A stretch of DNA of 15,320 bases, taken from the NCBI GenBank assembly GCA_016929815.1, contig JAFGIC010000231.1:1-15320 (forward strand). Direction: 5' to 3'. The DNA is from Deltaproteobacteria bacterium (GTDB taxonomy: Bacteria; Desulfobacterota; DSM-4660; Desulfatiglandales; HGW-15). Positions 9,413 through 15,320 of the stretch are shown here, piece by piece (the first letter of the stretch is position 1; each line of letters opens with the position of its first letter). The notes below the pieces were generated by a model. It saw only the letters and a program-made list of their open reading frames with translations. It did not search any database and was not told where the DNA came from. The position numbers were made by a program, and so were the translations under genes.

Positions 9413-10300
9413 ATGTGTGTTGATCTGCATATACATTCAAATTCCTCTGATGGAAAGATGACAATCGAGGAGATTTTCAGAGAGGCCTCCCGAAGAGGGA
9501 TAAAGGTTATCTCTGTCACTGACCATGACTCGATAGATTGTCAGGAGTATGCAGTTCCCTTATCTGAGAAATACGGTATAAAATATATCCACGGTCTTGA
9601 ATTAAATGTATCCTTTTCACATCCGGACTACAATGACTCCAAGGCCGTGTCTCTTGATTTCCTGGCGTATCAATACGATATTCATTATAGGCCCCTTATC
9701 GATAAACTGCAGAAACTGAAAGAATATAGAAAAAAAAGGGCTGAATCGATACTAGAGAAAATCAATATGGAATTCCGTAAAGAAGGCATTCCTGAATTTA
9801 CATCCATTGACATGAAAGAGATCGAGGATTCTGTTGACGGCACATTTGGACGTCCGCATATAGCCGATTACCTGGTTAAGAAGGGAATAGTTGCCAGCAG
9901 GCAGAGGGCATTCGACAGATATCTCGTAAAATGTAATGTACCCAAGATGCCTCTTTCCCTTGAGGAGGCTTCCCAATTGGTAAAGGGCGCCGGCGGGAAA
10001 CTTATCATTGCACATCCTAATAACCCGAGAGGCACTTCCCTTGTCAGCCTGACAGAAGATATCGATATTCAGCATCAGATAATCAAAGAAACAATGCTGA
10101 AATATATAGACGGCGTGGAGTGCTGGCATTCATCTCATGATAAAAAGACCGTCGATTCATATCTTTCCTTTGCAAAGGGTCAGGGTATTATGGTGACGGG
10201 CGGATCTGATTGTCATCAGCAGCCGATTATTATGGGCTCCGTCAAAGTTCCCCTTTATGTGGTGGAACAATTTGGTATAAAATTAGATAAGGTTTGTTGA
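9413..10300 (+). CDS. PHP-domain phosphoesterase, TrpH/YciV (RNase AM) like
   Basis: The 295-residue protein is a PHP-family metal-dependent phosphoesterase. Candidate metal ligands follow the family order: D4-L-H6-I-H8 (with S11-S-D13-G), D37-H38 in SVTDHDS, E63 in GLELN, H149 in GRPHIA, H201 in IIAHPNNP and D266-x-H268 in GGSDCHQQP. An insertion of about 70 residues between E63 and H149 is the usual position of the subdomain in TrpH/YciV proteins, and the length matches E. coli YciV. Known members act as 5'-3' exoribonuclease on short RNAs (RNase AM) or as 3',5'-nucleotide phosphatase; which applies here cannot be decided. The ATG is preceded only by a weak GAG. It ends one base before the next ATG, so it is co-transcribed with the kinase-like gene. 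Confidence 0.88.
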   Translation: MCVDLHIHSNSSDGKMTIEEIFREASRRGIKVISVTDHDSIDCQEYAVPLSEKYGIKYIHGLELNVSFSHPDYNDSKAVSLDFLAYQYDIHYRPLIDKLQKLKEYRKKRAESILEKINMEFRKEGIPEFTSIDMKEIEDSVDGTFGRPHIADYLVKKGIVASRQRAFDRYLVKCNVPKMPLSLEEASQLVKGAGGKLIIAHPNNPRGTSLVSLTEDIDIQHQIIKETMLKYIDGVECWHSSHDKKTVDSYLSFAKGQGIMVTGGSDCHQQPIIMGSVKVPLYVVEQFGIKLDKVC

Positions 10301-10301
10301 A

Positions 10302-11300
10302 ATGTCTTTTAATATTAATGATCTGGTCAACCCTGAGGCGCTGCCTGACGCCACTGCAAATGTTTCTCTTGTTCAGACACACATCTCCTATGTTATCATA
10401 GCTGATAATTATGTATATAAGATCAAAAAGGCCGTGAATTTCGGTTTTTTGGATTTTTCCACCCTTGAGAAACGTAAATATTACTGCCGGAGAGAGATTG
10501 ATCTTAACAGGAGGCTTTCAGATGGCCTTTATGTTGATGTCCTCCCTGTTTATTGTGACGGAAATTATTGTCGGATAGGGGAGGGCAATGGGGAGGCAAT
10601 TGAATATGCGGTGAAAATGAAAAGGCTCCCCGATGATATGCTCATGAAGTCCCTGTTTGAAAAGGGCCTCCTTACCAGGGAACATATATTAAAGATCTCA
10701 GGAAAAATTGCTCAATTTCATAGGGACGCCAATTACAGCAGTGATATCGAGAGATTCGGCGATCCGGAAATGTTCAGGGTAAATACCGATGAAAATTTTC
10801 ATCAGACAGAGAAGTACCGGGACATTACCATTGATAAAGAGGATTTTGAACGGATTAGGAAATGGACGGATGATTTTTACAGATCAAACAAAAATCTCTT
10901 TTATGAACGTATAAAAAACAATTTTATAAGGGATTGCCACGGGGACCTTCATATGGAGCACATATGCCTCACTGAATCAATCCCTATCTTCGATTGTATC
11001 GAATTTAATGAGCGTTTCCGATATACCGACACCCTAGCCGATATCGCCTTTCTGTTAATGGACCTCGAATACAGGGGCGGCAATGAATTTGCAGAATTGC
11101 TCTGGCAGGATTACTCCAGGCTTACAGGCGCCGCTGATATGATATCCCTTCTAAAATTTTACAAGGTTTACAGGGCATATGTCAGGGGAAAGGTAATCAG
11201 TTTTCAGCTGGATGATGAAAACATAGATAAATATAAAAAGGATGAGGCCGAGGCATCGGCTAAAAGGTATTTTCAATTGGCCGGAAAATATGTCCAATAG
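10302..11300 (+). CDS. Aminoglycoside-phosphotransferase-like kinase (COG2187 type)
   Basis: The 332-residue protein has a protein-kinase-like/APH fold. The N-terminal part has the nucleotide-binding strand and lysine region VYKIKKAVNFGFLDFSTLEKR, characteristic of the COG2187 family. The catalytic loop is D211-C-H213-G-D215-L-H and the metal-binding aspartate is D231 in IFDCIEFNERFR. The phrase FNERFRYTDTLADIAFLLMDL is also typical of the group. Despite its name the family is not established as an antibiotic resistance factor, and the natural substrate is unknown. In many bacteria the same protein continues into a P-loop kinase; here that half is the next, separate gene, 7 bp downstream. The ATG is 1 bp after the PHP stop, with AAGG at 10289-10292 as a weak ribosome site. 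Confidence 0.85.
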   Translation: MSFNINDLVNPEALPDATANVSLVQTHISYVIIADNYVYKIKKAVNFGFLDFSTLEKRKYYCRREIDLNRRLSDGLYVDVLPVYCDGNYCRIGEGNGEAIEYAVKMKRLPDDMLMKSLFEKGLLTREHILKISGKIAQFHRDANYSSDIERFGDPEMFRVNTDENFHQTEKYRDITIDKEDFERIRKWTDDFYRSNKNLFYERIKNNFIRDCHGDLHMEHICLTESIPIFDCIEFNERFRYTDTLADIAFLLMDLEYRGGNEFAELLWQDYSRLTGAADMISLLKFYKVYRAYVRGKVISFQLDDENIDKYKKDEAEASAKRYFQLAGKYVQ

Positions 11301-11307
11301 GGGAACA

Positions 11308-11916
11308 ATGATGATGATAGAGCCATTTATGAGTTTCATGGATAATGAACTCACTGCCGATACGGTTCTTATAGCCTGTGGCCTGCCGGCATCCTATAAG
11401 ACGGAGACCACAGAGGTAATAGCCGGGTTAAAGGGTTATCATGTCCTGCGTACGGATATGATCAGACTTGAGGTATTAAAAAAAGAAGACATATTCGATG
11501 AAAAGGTCGCCTCGGATATGAATAAGAGACATACTGTCTATGATGAGATGTTCAGGATGGCTGATGAACTTGCTTTAAAAGGTAAGGGGATCATCCTTGA
11601 CGCTACGTTTATAACGCAGGCGCTTAGGAAACGCGCGGCCGAAATAGCCTATAGGCATTCCAAATTCTTTGTAATACAACAGACAGTATGCCCGCAGGAG
11701 GTCTCGATCGGACGTATCCTTAAAAGGACAAAGGAAGACTATGAATCCAACGCACTCACTGAGCAGGCGTATCTGAATAACAAGCAGAAATTTGAAAAGG
11801 TTGATATCGATGGTTTGGTGAATTCATTTCCAGGGCTCAAGGTTATTCACCTTATAGTGGATACTACATCGGATTATAAGGATGAATGGATTGTGACAGA
11901 TAAGATAATAAGATAA
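11308..11916 (+). CDS. Predicted P-loop kinase (COG0645 type) with atypical Walker A
   Basis: This protein of about 202 residues has the order of a nucleoside/gluconate-kinase-like P-loop enzyme. The Walker A region is GLPASYKT (25-32); tyrosine 30 replaces the glycine normally found before the lysine, while K31 and T32 are kept. VLRTDMIRLE is the usual substrate-side aspartate motif, ILDATFI the second strand motif, and the lid-like stretch is RILKRTKEDYESNALTEQAY. It corresponds to the C-terminal half of fused APH-P-loop proteins and follows the APH-like gene by 7 bp, so the two products probably act together. Three consecutive ATG codons (11308, 11311, 11314) follow AGGGGA at 11299-11304; spacing favours the second, but I give the first. 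An upstream ATG at 11290 overlaps the previous gene. The substrate is unknown. Confidence 0.82.
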   Translation: MMMIEPFMSFMDNELTADTVLIACGLPASYKTETTEVIAGLKGYHVLRTDMIRLEVLKKEDIFDEKVASDMNKRHTVYDEMFRMADELALKGKGIILDATFITQALRKRAAEIAYRHSKFFVIQQTVCPQEVSIGRILKRTKEDYESNALTEQAYLNNKQKFEKVDIDGLVNSFPGLKVIHLIVDTTSDYKDEWIVTDKIIR

Positions 11917-11943
11917 TGATCATAGGTTAGTGGGGTTTTTGAT

Positions 11944-12825
11944 ATGCCGGAAACTTCCATAGGCATTGCATATAAACATCATCATAAACCTGCCAAGAAA
12001 GAGGCGGAGAAACTGCGCAAATGGCTCGAAAGCAGGGGCGTTAAGGTCTATTCAGAAGAGATGAGTCCCAAGGGCAGGCTGAAAGACTTCTCAGAGGAAT
12101 CTTCCATAACACATGAAGGTATCAAATGTCTGATAGTCCTGGGTGGAGACGGTACTATGCTGGGAGCCGCGCGCAAGTTAGGTAGAGACGGCATACCTAT
12201 ACTTGGCGTCAACCTCGGCGGACTTGGTTTTCTAACAAGTATTCCGATTAAAAGATTATACCCTTGTCTTGAAATGATGCTGAATGATTCTCTGGAAATA
12301 GAACAAAGGCTGATGCTGGAGACAAAGGTATTCAGGGGTGGAACCGAGGTGTGCAGATTCCCTACATTGAATGATGTGGTCATAAATAAAGGGGCGCTTG
12401 CTAGGATTATAGATCTTGATGTTTATATCAACAATGAGTTCCTTACAACATTCAGGGCTGATGGACTCATCATATCGACACCTACGGGATCAACCGGATA
12501 TAACCTTTCTGCCGGCGGACCCATATTATATCCGACAATTTCCAATATGATATTAACCCCTATCTGTCCCTTCACACTAACCAACAGGCCGCTTATCCTT
12601 CCTGACACAGTAGCGATAACAATAATGATGGAGAAAGAAAGCGAGGAAAAGGTTAGCCTGACATTCGACGGTCAGGTGGGTTTTGAACTCCTGCACGGAG
12701 ACAGGATTATCATCGGTAAATCAGAATCACGTATAAAACTTTTTAAATCACCCGATCAGTCATACTTTGAAATACTGAGGACGAAAATGATGTGGGGCGG
12801 TTTGACCTATAAACAAAGCCCATGA
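11944..12825 (+). CDS. nadK: NAD kinase
   Basis: The 293-residue enzyme phosphorylates NAD to NADP with ATP or polyphosphate in the cytoplasm; it is normally essential. It has LGGDGTMLGAA with GGDGT at 67-71 (catalytic D69), GVNLGGLGFL at 88-97, the N-D pair at 143-144 in TLNDVVINK, DGLIISTPTGSTGYNLSAGG at 173-192 and LTFDGQ (239-244) near the C-terminal beta domain. The PHTL-x-x-RP segment reads PFTLTNRPL, with Phe at 210 in place of the usual His. Length is standard. The ATG at 11944 follows a weak GGGG site at 11932-11935. It lies 27 bp after the P-loop kinase, and its TGA overlaps the ATG of the next frame. Confidence 0.95.
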   Translation: MPETSIGIAYKHHHKPAKKEAEKLRKWLESRGVKVYSEEMSPKGRLKDFSEESSITHEGIKCLIVLGGDGTMLGAARKLGRDGIPILGVNLGGLGFLTSIPIKRLYPCLEMMLNDSLEIEQRLMLETKVFRGGTEVCRFPTLNDVVINKGALARIIDLDVYINNEFLTTFRADGLIISTPTGSTGYNLSAGGPILYPTISNMILTPICPFTLTNRPLILPDTVAITIMMEKESEEKVSLTFDGQVGFELLHGDRIIIGKSESRIKLFKSPDQSYFEILRTKMMWGGLTYKQSP

Positions 12826-13094
12826 ATTCTGCAAAAATTCACCATAAGGGCGCTCCGGTGAAGGCAAATGAAATGGAAACAACAATATTGAGTTTTCATG
12901 TCGAACGGAAGGAGATAAGCTACCTTCGATGGGTCTTGGAATCCTACGATGGAATGGCATTTCTGAAAACCCTGAATCCGGGTCTTGCCCTGATAGAACT
13001 GGAGATTTCACCGGGCTGTGAAGCAATTGTACTTCAACTCCTTGACTCACTTAGGAGAGATGAACATATAAAGATTGATCCTGTTATGCCTTAG
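12822..13094 (+). CDS. Small DUF4911-like protein of unknown function
   Basis: The small protein of 90 residues (or 78) has the pattern VERKEISYLRWVLESYDGMA, followed by a beta-strand region with LALIELEISPG and a final helix LQLLDSLRRDE. I recognise this as like DUF4911, a short domain common in Deltaproteobacteria, from memory only; its function is unknown. Two starts compete. ATG 12822 overlaps the nadK stop as ATGA, suggesting translational coupling, but has no ribosome site. GTG 12858 has AAGGG (12846-12850) with 7 bp spacing and gives a length closer to the domain alone. No membrane segment or signal is seen. The position after nadK is the only functional hint. Confidence 0.75.
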   Translation: MNSAKIHHKGAPVKANEMETTILSFHVERKEISYLRWVLESYDGMAFLKTLNPGLALIELEISPGCEAIVLQLLDSLRRDEHIKIDPVMP

Positions 13095-13180
13095 TTAAAT
13101 AAATCCCGCTTGCATCGTGATTTTTTCATATTAAATAATATAATTAACCATTTAATTCTAATAATTGGAGCTTTACTTTA

Positions 13181-14500
13181 GTGAAAGGGCATTTTTATAT
13201 AGCCACAATGGGTTGTCAAATGAATGAAAACGATACAGACACCCTTGCTCAATTTCTTATTAATTACGGTTATAATCCCGTCGAGAGTCATGAGGATGCC
13301 GATCTGATATTAATCAATACCTGCACCGTAAGAGAAAAGGCCCGGCAAAAGGCGGTCAGTCTTCTAGGGCGCATGATAGCACTTAAAAAAAGACGTCCGG
13401 ATATCATACTTGGTATTATGGGGTGTGTGGCACAACAGGAAGGGCCGATGCTTTTAAAGAAATATCCGGAACTGGACCTTGTACTTGGTACTAGAGAGAT
13501 AGGAAATATAACCGGCATCCTGAATAGAATTGAAGAGAACGGCGAAAGGGTTGTGGCAACTGACCTTTCGGCTGATAATGCTATCCCTGTTATCCATGAC
13601 GGATATTTTAAAGGAAGATTAAAGGGTTACATATCGATTATGGAGGGATGCAATAACTTCTGTAGCTATTGTATTGTGCCTTATGTTAGGGGCAGGGAGA
13701 AAAGTTTCTCACCGCAATATATCCTGGCACAGGCAGAGAATCTTATATCGCAGGGAATAATGGAGATTACTCTGCTGGGACAGAATGTTAATTCATATCT
13801 TTCATCAGAAGGCAATAGCGTTAACTTTCCTAAACTTATCAGGATGATAAGTCCACTTAAAGGTCTTTACAGAATCAGGTTCACAACATCTCACCCAAAG
13901 GACTTATCCGATGAACTCATTAAATGTTTTAGAGACATAAATAACCTGTGTCCGCATATACACCTTCCTTTCCAGTCGGGCTCAAACAGGGTCCTTAAGA
14001 TGATGAACAGGGTTTATACAAAAGAAACATATATCGGTCTTATAAATAAATTAAGGGATGCAAGACCGGATATTGCTGTCACAAGCGATGTTATTGTAGG
14101 TTTTCCAGGCGAAACCGATAATGATTTTATGATGACAATTGATCTGATGGAGAAAATAGAATTTGATAATTTGTTCTCATTTGTATATTCTGACAGAAAA
14201 GGGACATCAGCAGAGAAAATGGATAATAAAATTTCAGATGAAATAAAATTATCCCGATTAAATAAATTGCAGGGATTGCAAAAGGAAATCACCCTGAAAA
14301 AAAATAAAATGCTCGAAGGAAAGGAAGAGGAGATACTTGTAGAGGGTTTAAGCAAGAAAATGGATCAATTTACAGGTAGAACTCCCGGCAATAAAATTGT
14401 CAATTTTACTAGTAATAAAAATATTATAGGTCAATTGGTTAAAATAAAAATAGAAAGATCTTCTATTAATTCTCTTCAAGGTATTTTGATTAATAATTAG
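13181..14500 (+). CDS. miaB: tRNA-2-methylthio-N6-dimethylallyladenosine synthase
   Basis: This 439-residue radical SAM methylthiotransferase adds the methylthio group to i6A37 of tRNAs reading UNN codons. The N-terminal UPF0004 domain holds the three ligands of the auxiliary iron-sulfur cluster: C12 (MGCQMN), C48 (NTCTVRE) and C82 (MGCVAQ). The radical SAM triad is C157-x3-C161-x2-C164 in MEGCNNFCSYCIVPYVRGRE, the wording typical of MiaB rather than MtaB or RimO. A TRAM RNA-binding domain fills about 375-439. The start is GTG at 13181 with GGAG at 13167-13170, 10 bp away. The 86-bp AT-rich gap upstream contains TATAAT (13139-13144) without a good -35, so its own promoter is possible. The codon use becomes AT-rich towards the 3' end. 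Confidence 0.95.
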   Translation: MKGHFYIATMGCQMNENDTDTLAQFLINYGYNPVESHEDADLILINTCTVREKARQKAVSLLGRMIALKKRRPDIILGIMGCVAQQEGPMLLKKYPELDLVLGTREIGNITGILNRIEENGERVVATDLSADNAIPVIHDGYFKGRLKGYISIMEGCNNFCSYCIVPYVRGREKSFSPQYILAQAENLISQGIMEITLLGQNVNSYLSSEGNSVNFPKLIRMISPLKGLYRIRFTTSHPKDLSDELIKCFRDINNLCPHIHLPFQSGSNRVLKMMNRVYTKETYIGLINKLRDARPDIAVTSDVIVGFPGETDNDFMMTIDLMEKIEFDNLFSFVYSDRKGTSAEKMDNKISDEIKLSRLNKLQGLQKEITLKKNKMLEGKEEEILVEGLSKKMDQFTGRTPGNKIVNFTSNKNIIGQLVKIKIERSSINSLQGILINN

Positions 14501-14536
14501 CTGTATTATAATTTAATAATAATATATAACTTGGCT

Positions 14537-15320
14537 ATGGATAAATTAAATATAGACTATTCTAATGAGAATATATTAATCGTTGATGATGACTCGTATC
14601 TAAGAGATACCTTGGAGCAGCTTCTTAAAAAAATTGGTCTTTCTTCCGATTCCGTCCCCAGTGGCACGGATGCATTGAAAAAACTTAATGAAAACAGATA
14701 TTCAATTGTGCTTACAGACATGAAAATGCCTGGAATGGACGGATTAGAATTGATTGGGAGAATACGTGACGGATTCGATATAAGTACGATAGCAATGACG
14801 GGATACGCTGAAGGATATACCTATGTTGACGTAATAAACGCCGGGGCAAGTGACTTTATAAAAAAACCATTTGGCATAGAAGAGCTTGAGGCGAAGATAA
14901 GAAGGATAATCACTGAAAGAAATCTTCGAAAGGAACTTAACAGGCTGTCAATAACAGACTCATTAACCGAACTGTATAACCAGAGGCATTTTTTTGATCG
15001 TCTGAATGATGAAGTAATAAGGGCGGGCAGGCAGAAACATACTCTGTCCCTTATACTTTTGGATATAAATGACTTTAAAATATATAATGACACCTATGGC
15101 CATCTGGAAGGCGATGAGATACTTAAAGGAGCCGGGAAAATAATTACCAGATGCATTCGTGAAGGTGTTGACTTAGGTTATCGTTACGGTGGAGATGAGT
15201 TTGCCGTTATCCTTATTGACGCAGATATAGATATAACACAGGAGATATGTTTGCGTATTCAAAAGGCATTTGAAGAAAAAGGAAGGGTAACTGTAAGTAT
15301 AGGATATGCGATATTTTCCA
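14537..15320 (+). CDS. Response regulator diguanylate cyclase (receiver-GGDEF), 3' end missing
   Basis: The frame opens at ATG 14537 and is still open at the right edge (261 residues seen). It makes the second messenger c-di-GMP from two GTP when activated. The receiver domain (about 10-125) has D17-D18 (IVDDDS), phosphoacceptor D61 (VLTDMKMPGMDG), T88 (AMTGYAEG) and K110 (FIKKPF). A short linker helix leads to the GGDEF domain from about 140: DSLTELYNQRHFF, LLDINDFKIYND and the active site RYGGDEF with G218-G219-D220-E221-F222. The inhibitory RxxD usually placed five residues before GGDEF reads EGVD, with R208 one position out of register, so product inhibition may be absent. It follows miaB by 36 bp. 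No histidine kinase is visible. Confidence 0.93.
   Translation, partial: MDKLNIDYSNENILIVDDDSYLRDTLEQLLKKIGLSSDSVPSGTDALKKLNENRYSIVLTDMKMPGMDGLELIGRIRDGFDISTIAMTGYAEGYTYVDVINAGASDFIKKPFGIEELEAKIRRIITERNLRKELNRLSITDSLTELYNQRHFFDRLNDEVIRAGRQKHTLSLILLDINDFKIYNDTYGHLEGDEILKGAGKIITRCIREGVDLGYRYGGDEFAVILIDADIDITQEICLRIQKAFEEKGRVTVSIGYAIFS

Noticed and set aside
10302..11300. Antibiotic resistance gene (aminoglycoside phosphotransferase)
   Set aside because: It shares the fold and the HGD motif but belongs to the COG2187 type, with housekeeping context and no mobile elements.
11242..11307. Upstream start of the P-loop kinase inside the APH-like gene
   Set aside because: The added residues are the out-of-frame translation of the previous gene; ATG codons at 11308-11316 follow a ribosome site.
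13095..13180. Terminator after the DUF4911-like gene (AAATC...GATTTTTT)
   Set aside because: The stem would be only about 5 bp with mismatches, too weak to call.

Overview
The window is a gene-dense bacterial chromosome segment. Coding covers nearly all of it, and the longest gap between genes is about 190 bp. There are no tRNAs, rRNAs, CRISPR repeats, insertion sequences or phage genes. Several features fit an anaerobic member of Desulfobacterota (former Deltaproteobacteria) or a neighbouring phylum: a small DUF4911-like protein, an unusual orphan receiver protein, a response regulator joined to GGDEF, and a DUF3417-type glucan phosphorylase beside glgC and glgB. This placement is an inference from gene content and recalled family distributions, not a database match.

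Region 1 (1-5782, + strand) is a glycogen operon: the 3' end of glgC (ADP-glucose synthesis), then glgP (phosphorolysis), glgB (branching) and an orphan CheY-like receiver protein. It combines storage synthesis and mobilisation enzymes. No glycogen synthase (glgA) or debranching enzyme is in view. Region 2 (5893-6417, + strand) is a lone HNH endonuclease-like gene. It meets the next operon tail to tail with only 7 bp between stop codons.

Region 3 (6425-8571, - strand) is a two-gene purine and sulfur-nucleoside salvage operon. A trimeric-type purine nucleoside phosphorylase is followed after 14 bp by an MTA/SAH deaminase. The phosphorylase keeps the 6-oxopurine-recognising Glu and Asn but has Ile where the usual 5'-hydroxyl-binding His sits. 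Together these suggest that 5'-methylthioadenosine is first deaminated to 5'-methylthioinosine and then phosphorolysed. This is the most biologically pointed observation in the window.

Region 4 (8766-13094, + strand) starts from a divergent promoter region. It holds a membrane-anchored lytic transglycosylase, a TrpH/YciV-like PHP phosphoesterase, an aminoglycoside-phosphotransferase-like kinase, a P-loop kinase with an odd Walker A motif, NAD kinase and a DUF4911-like small protein. Spacing is tight (1, 7 and 27 bp gaps and a possible 4-bp overlap), so the run from the PHP gene onward is probably one transcript. A perfect 12-bp inverted repeat lies just inside the transglycosylase gene.

Region 5 (13181-15320, + strand) holds miaB (tRNA methylthiolation) and a receiver-GGDEF diguanylate cyclase that runs off the right edge. 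I see no clear undescribed multi-gene system. The notable points are small: the deaminase/phosphorylase pair, the substituted active-site residue, the split kinase pair and the orphan receiver in the glycogen operon.
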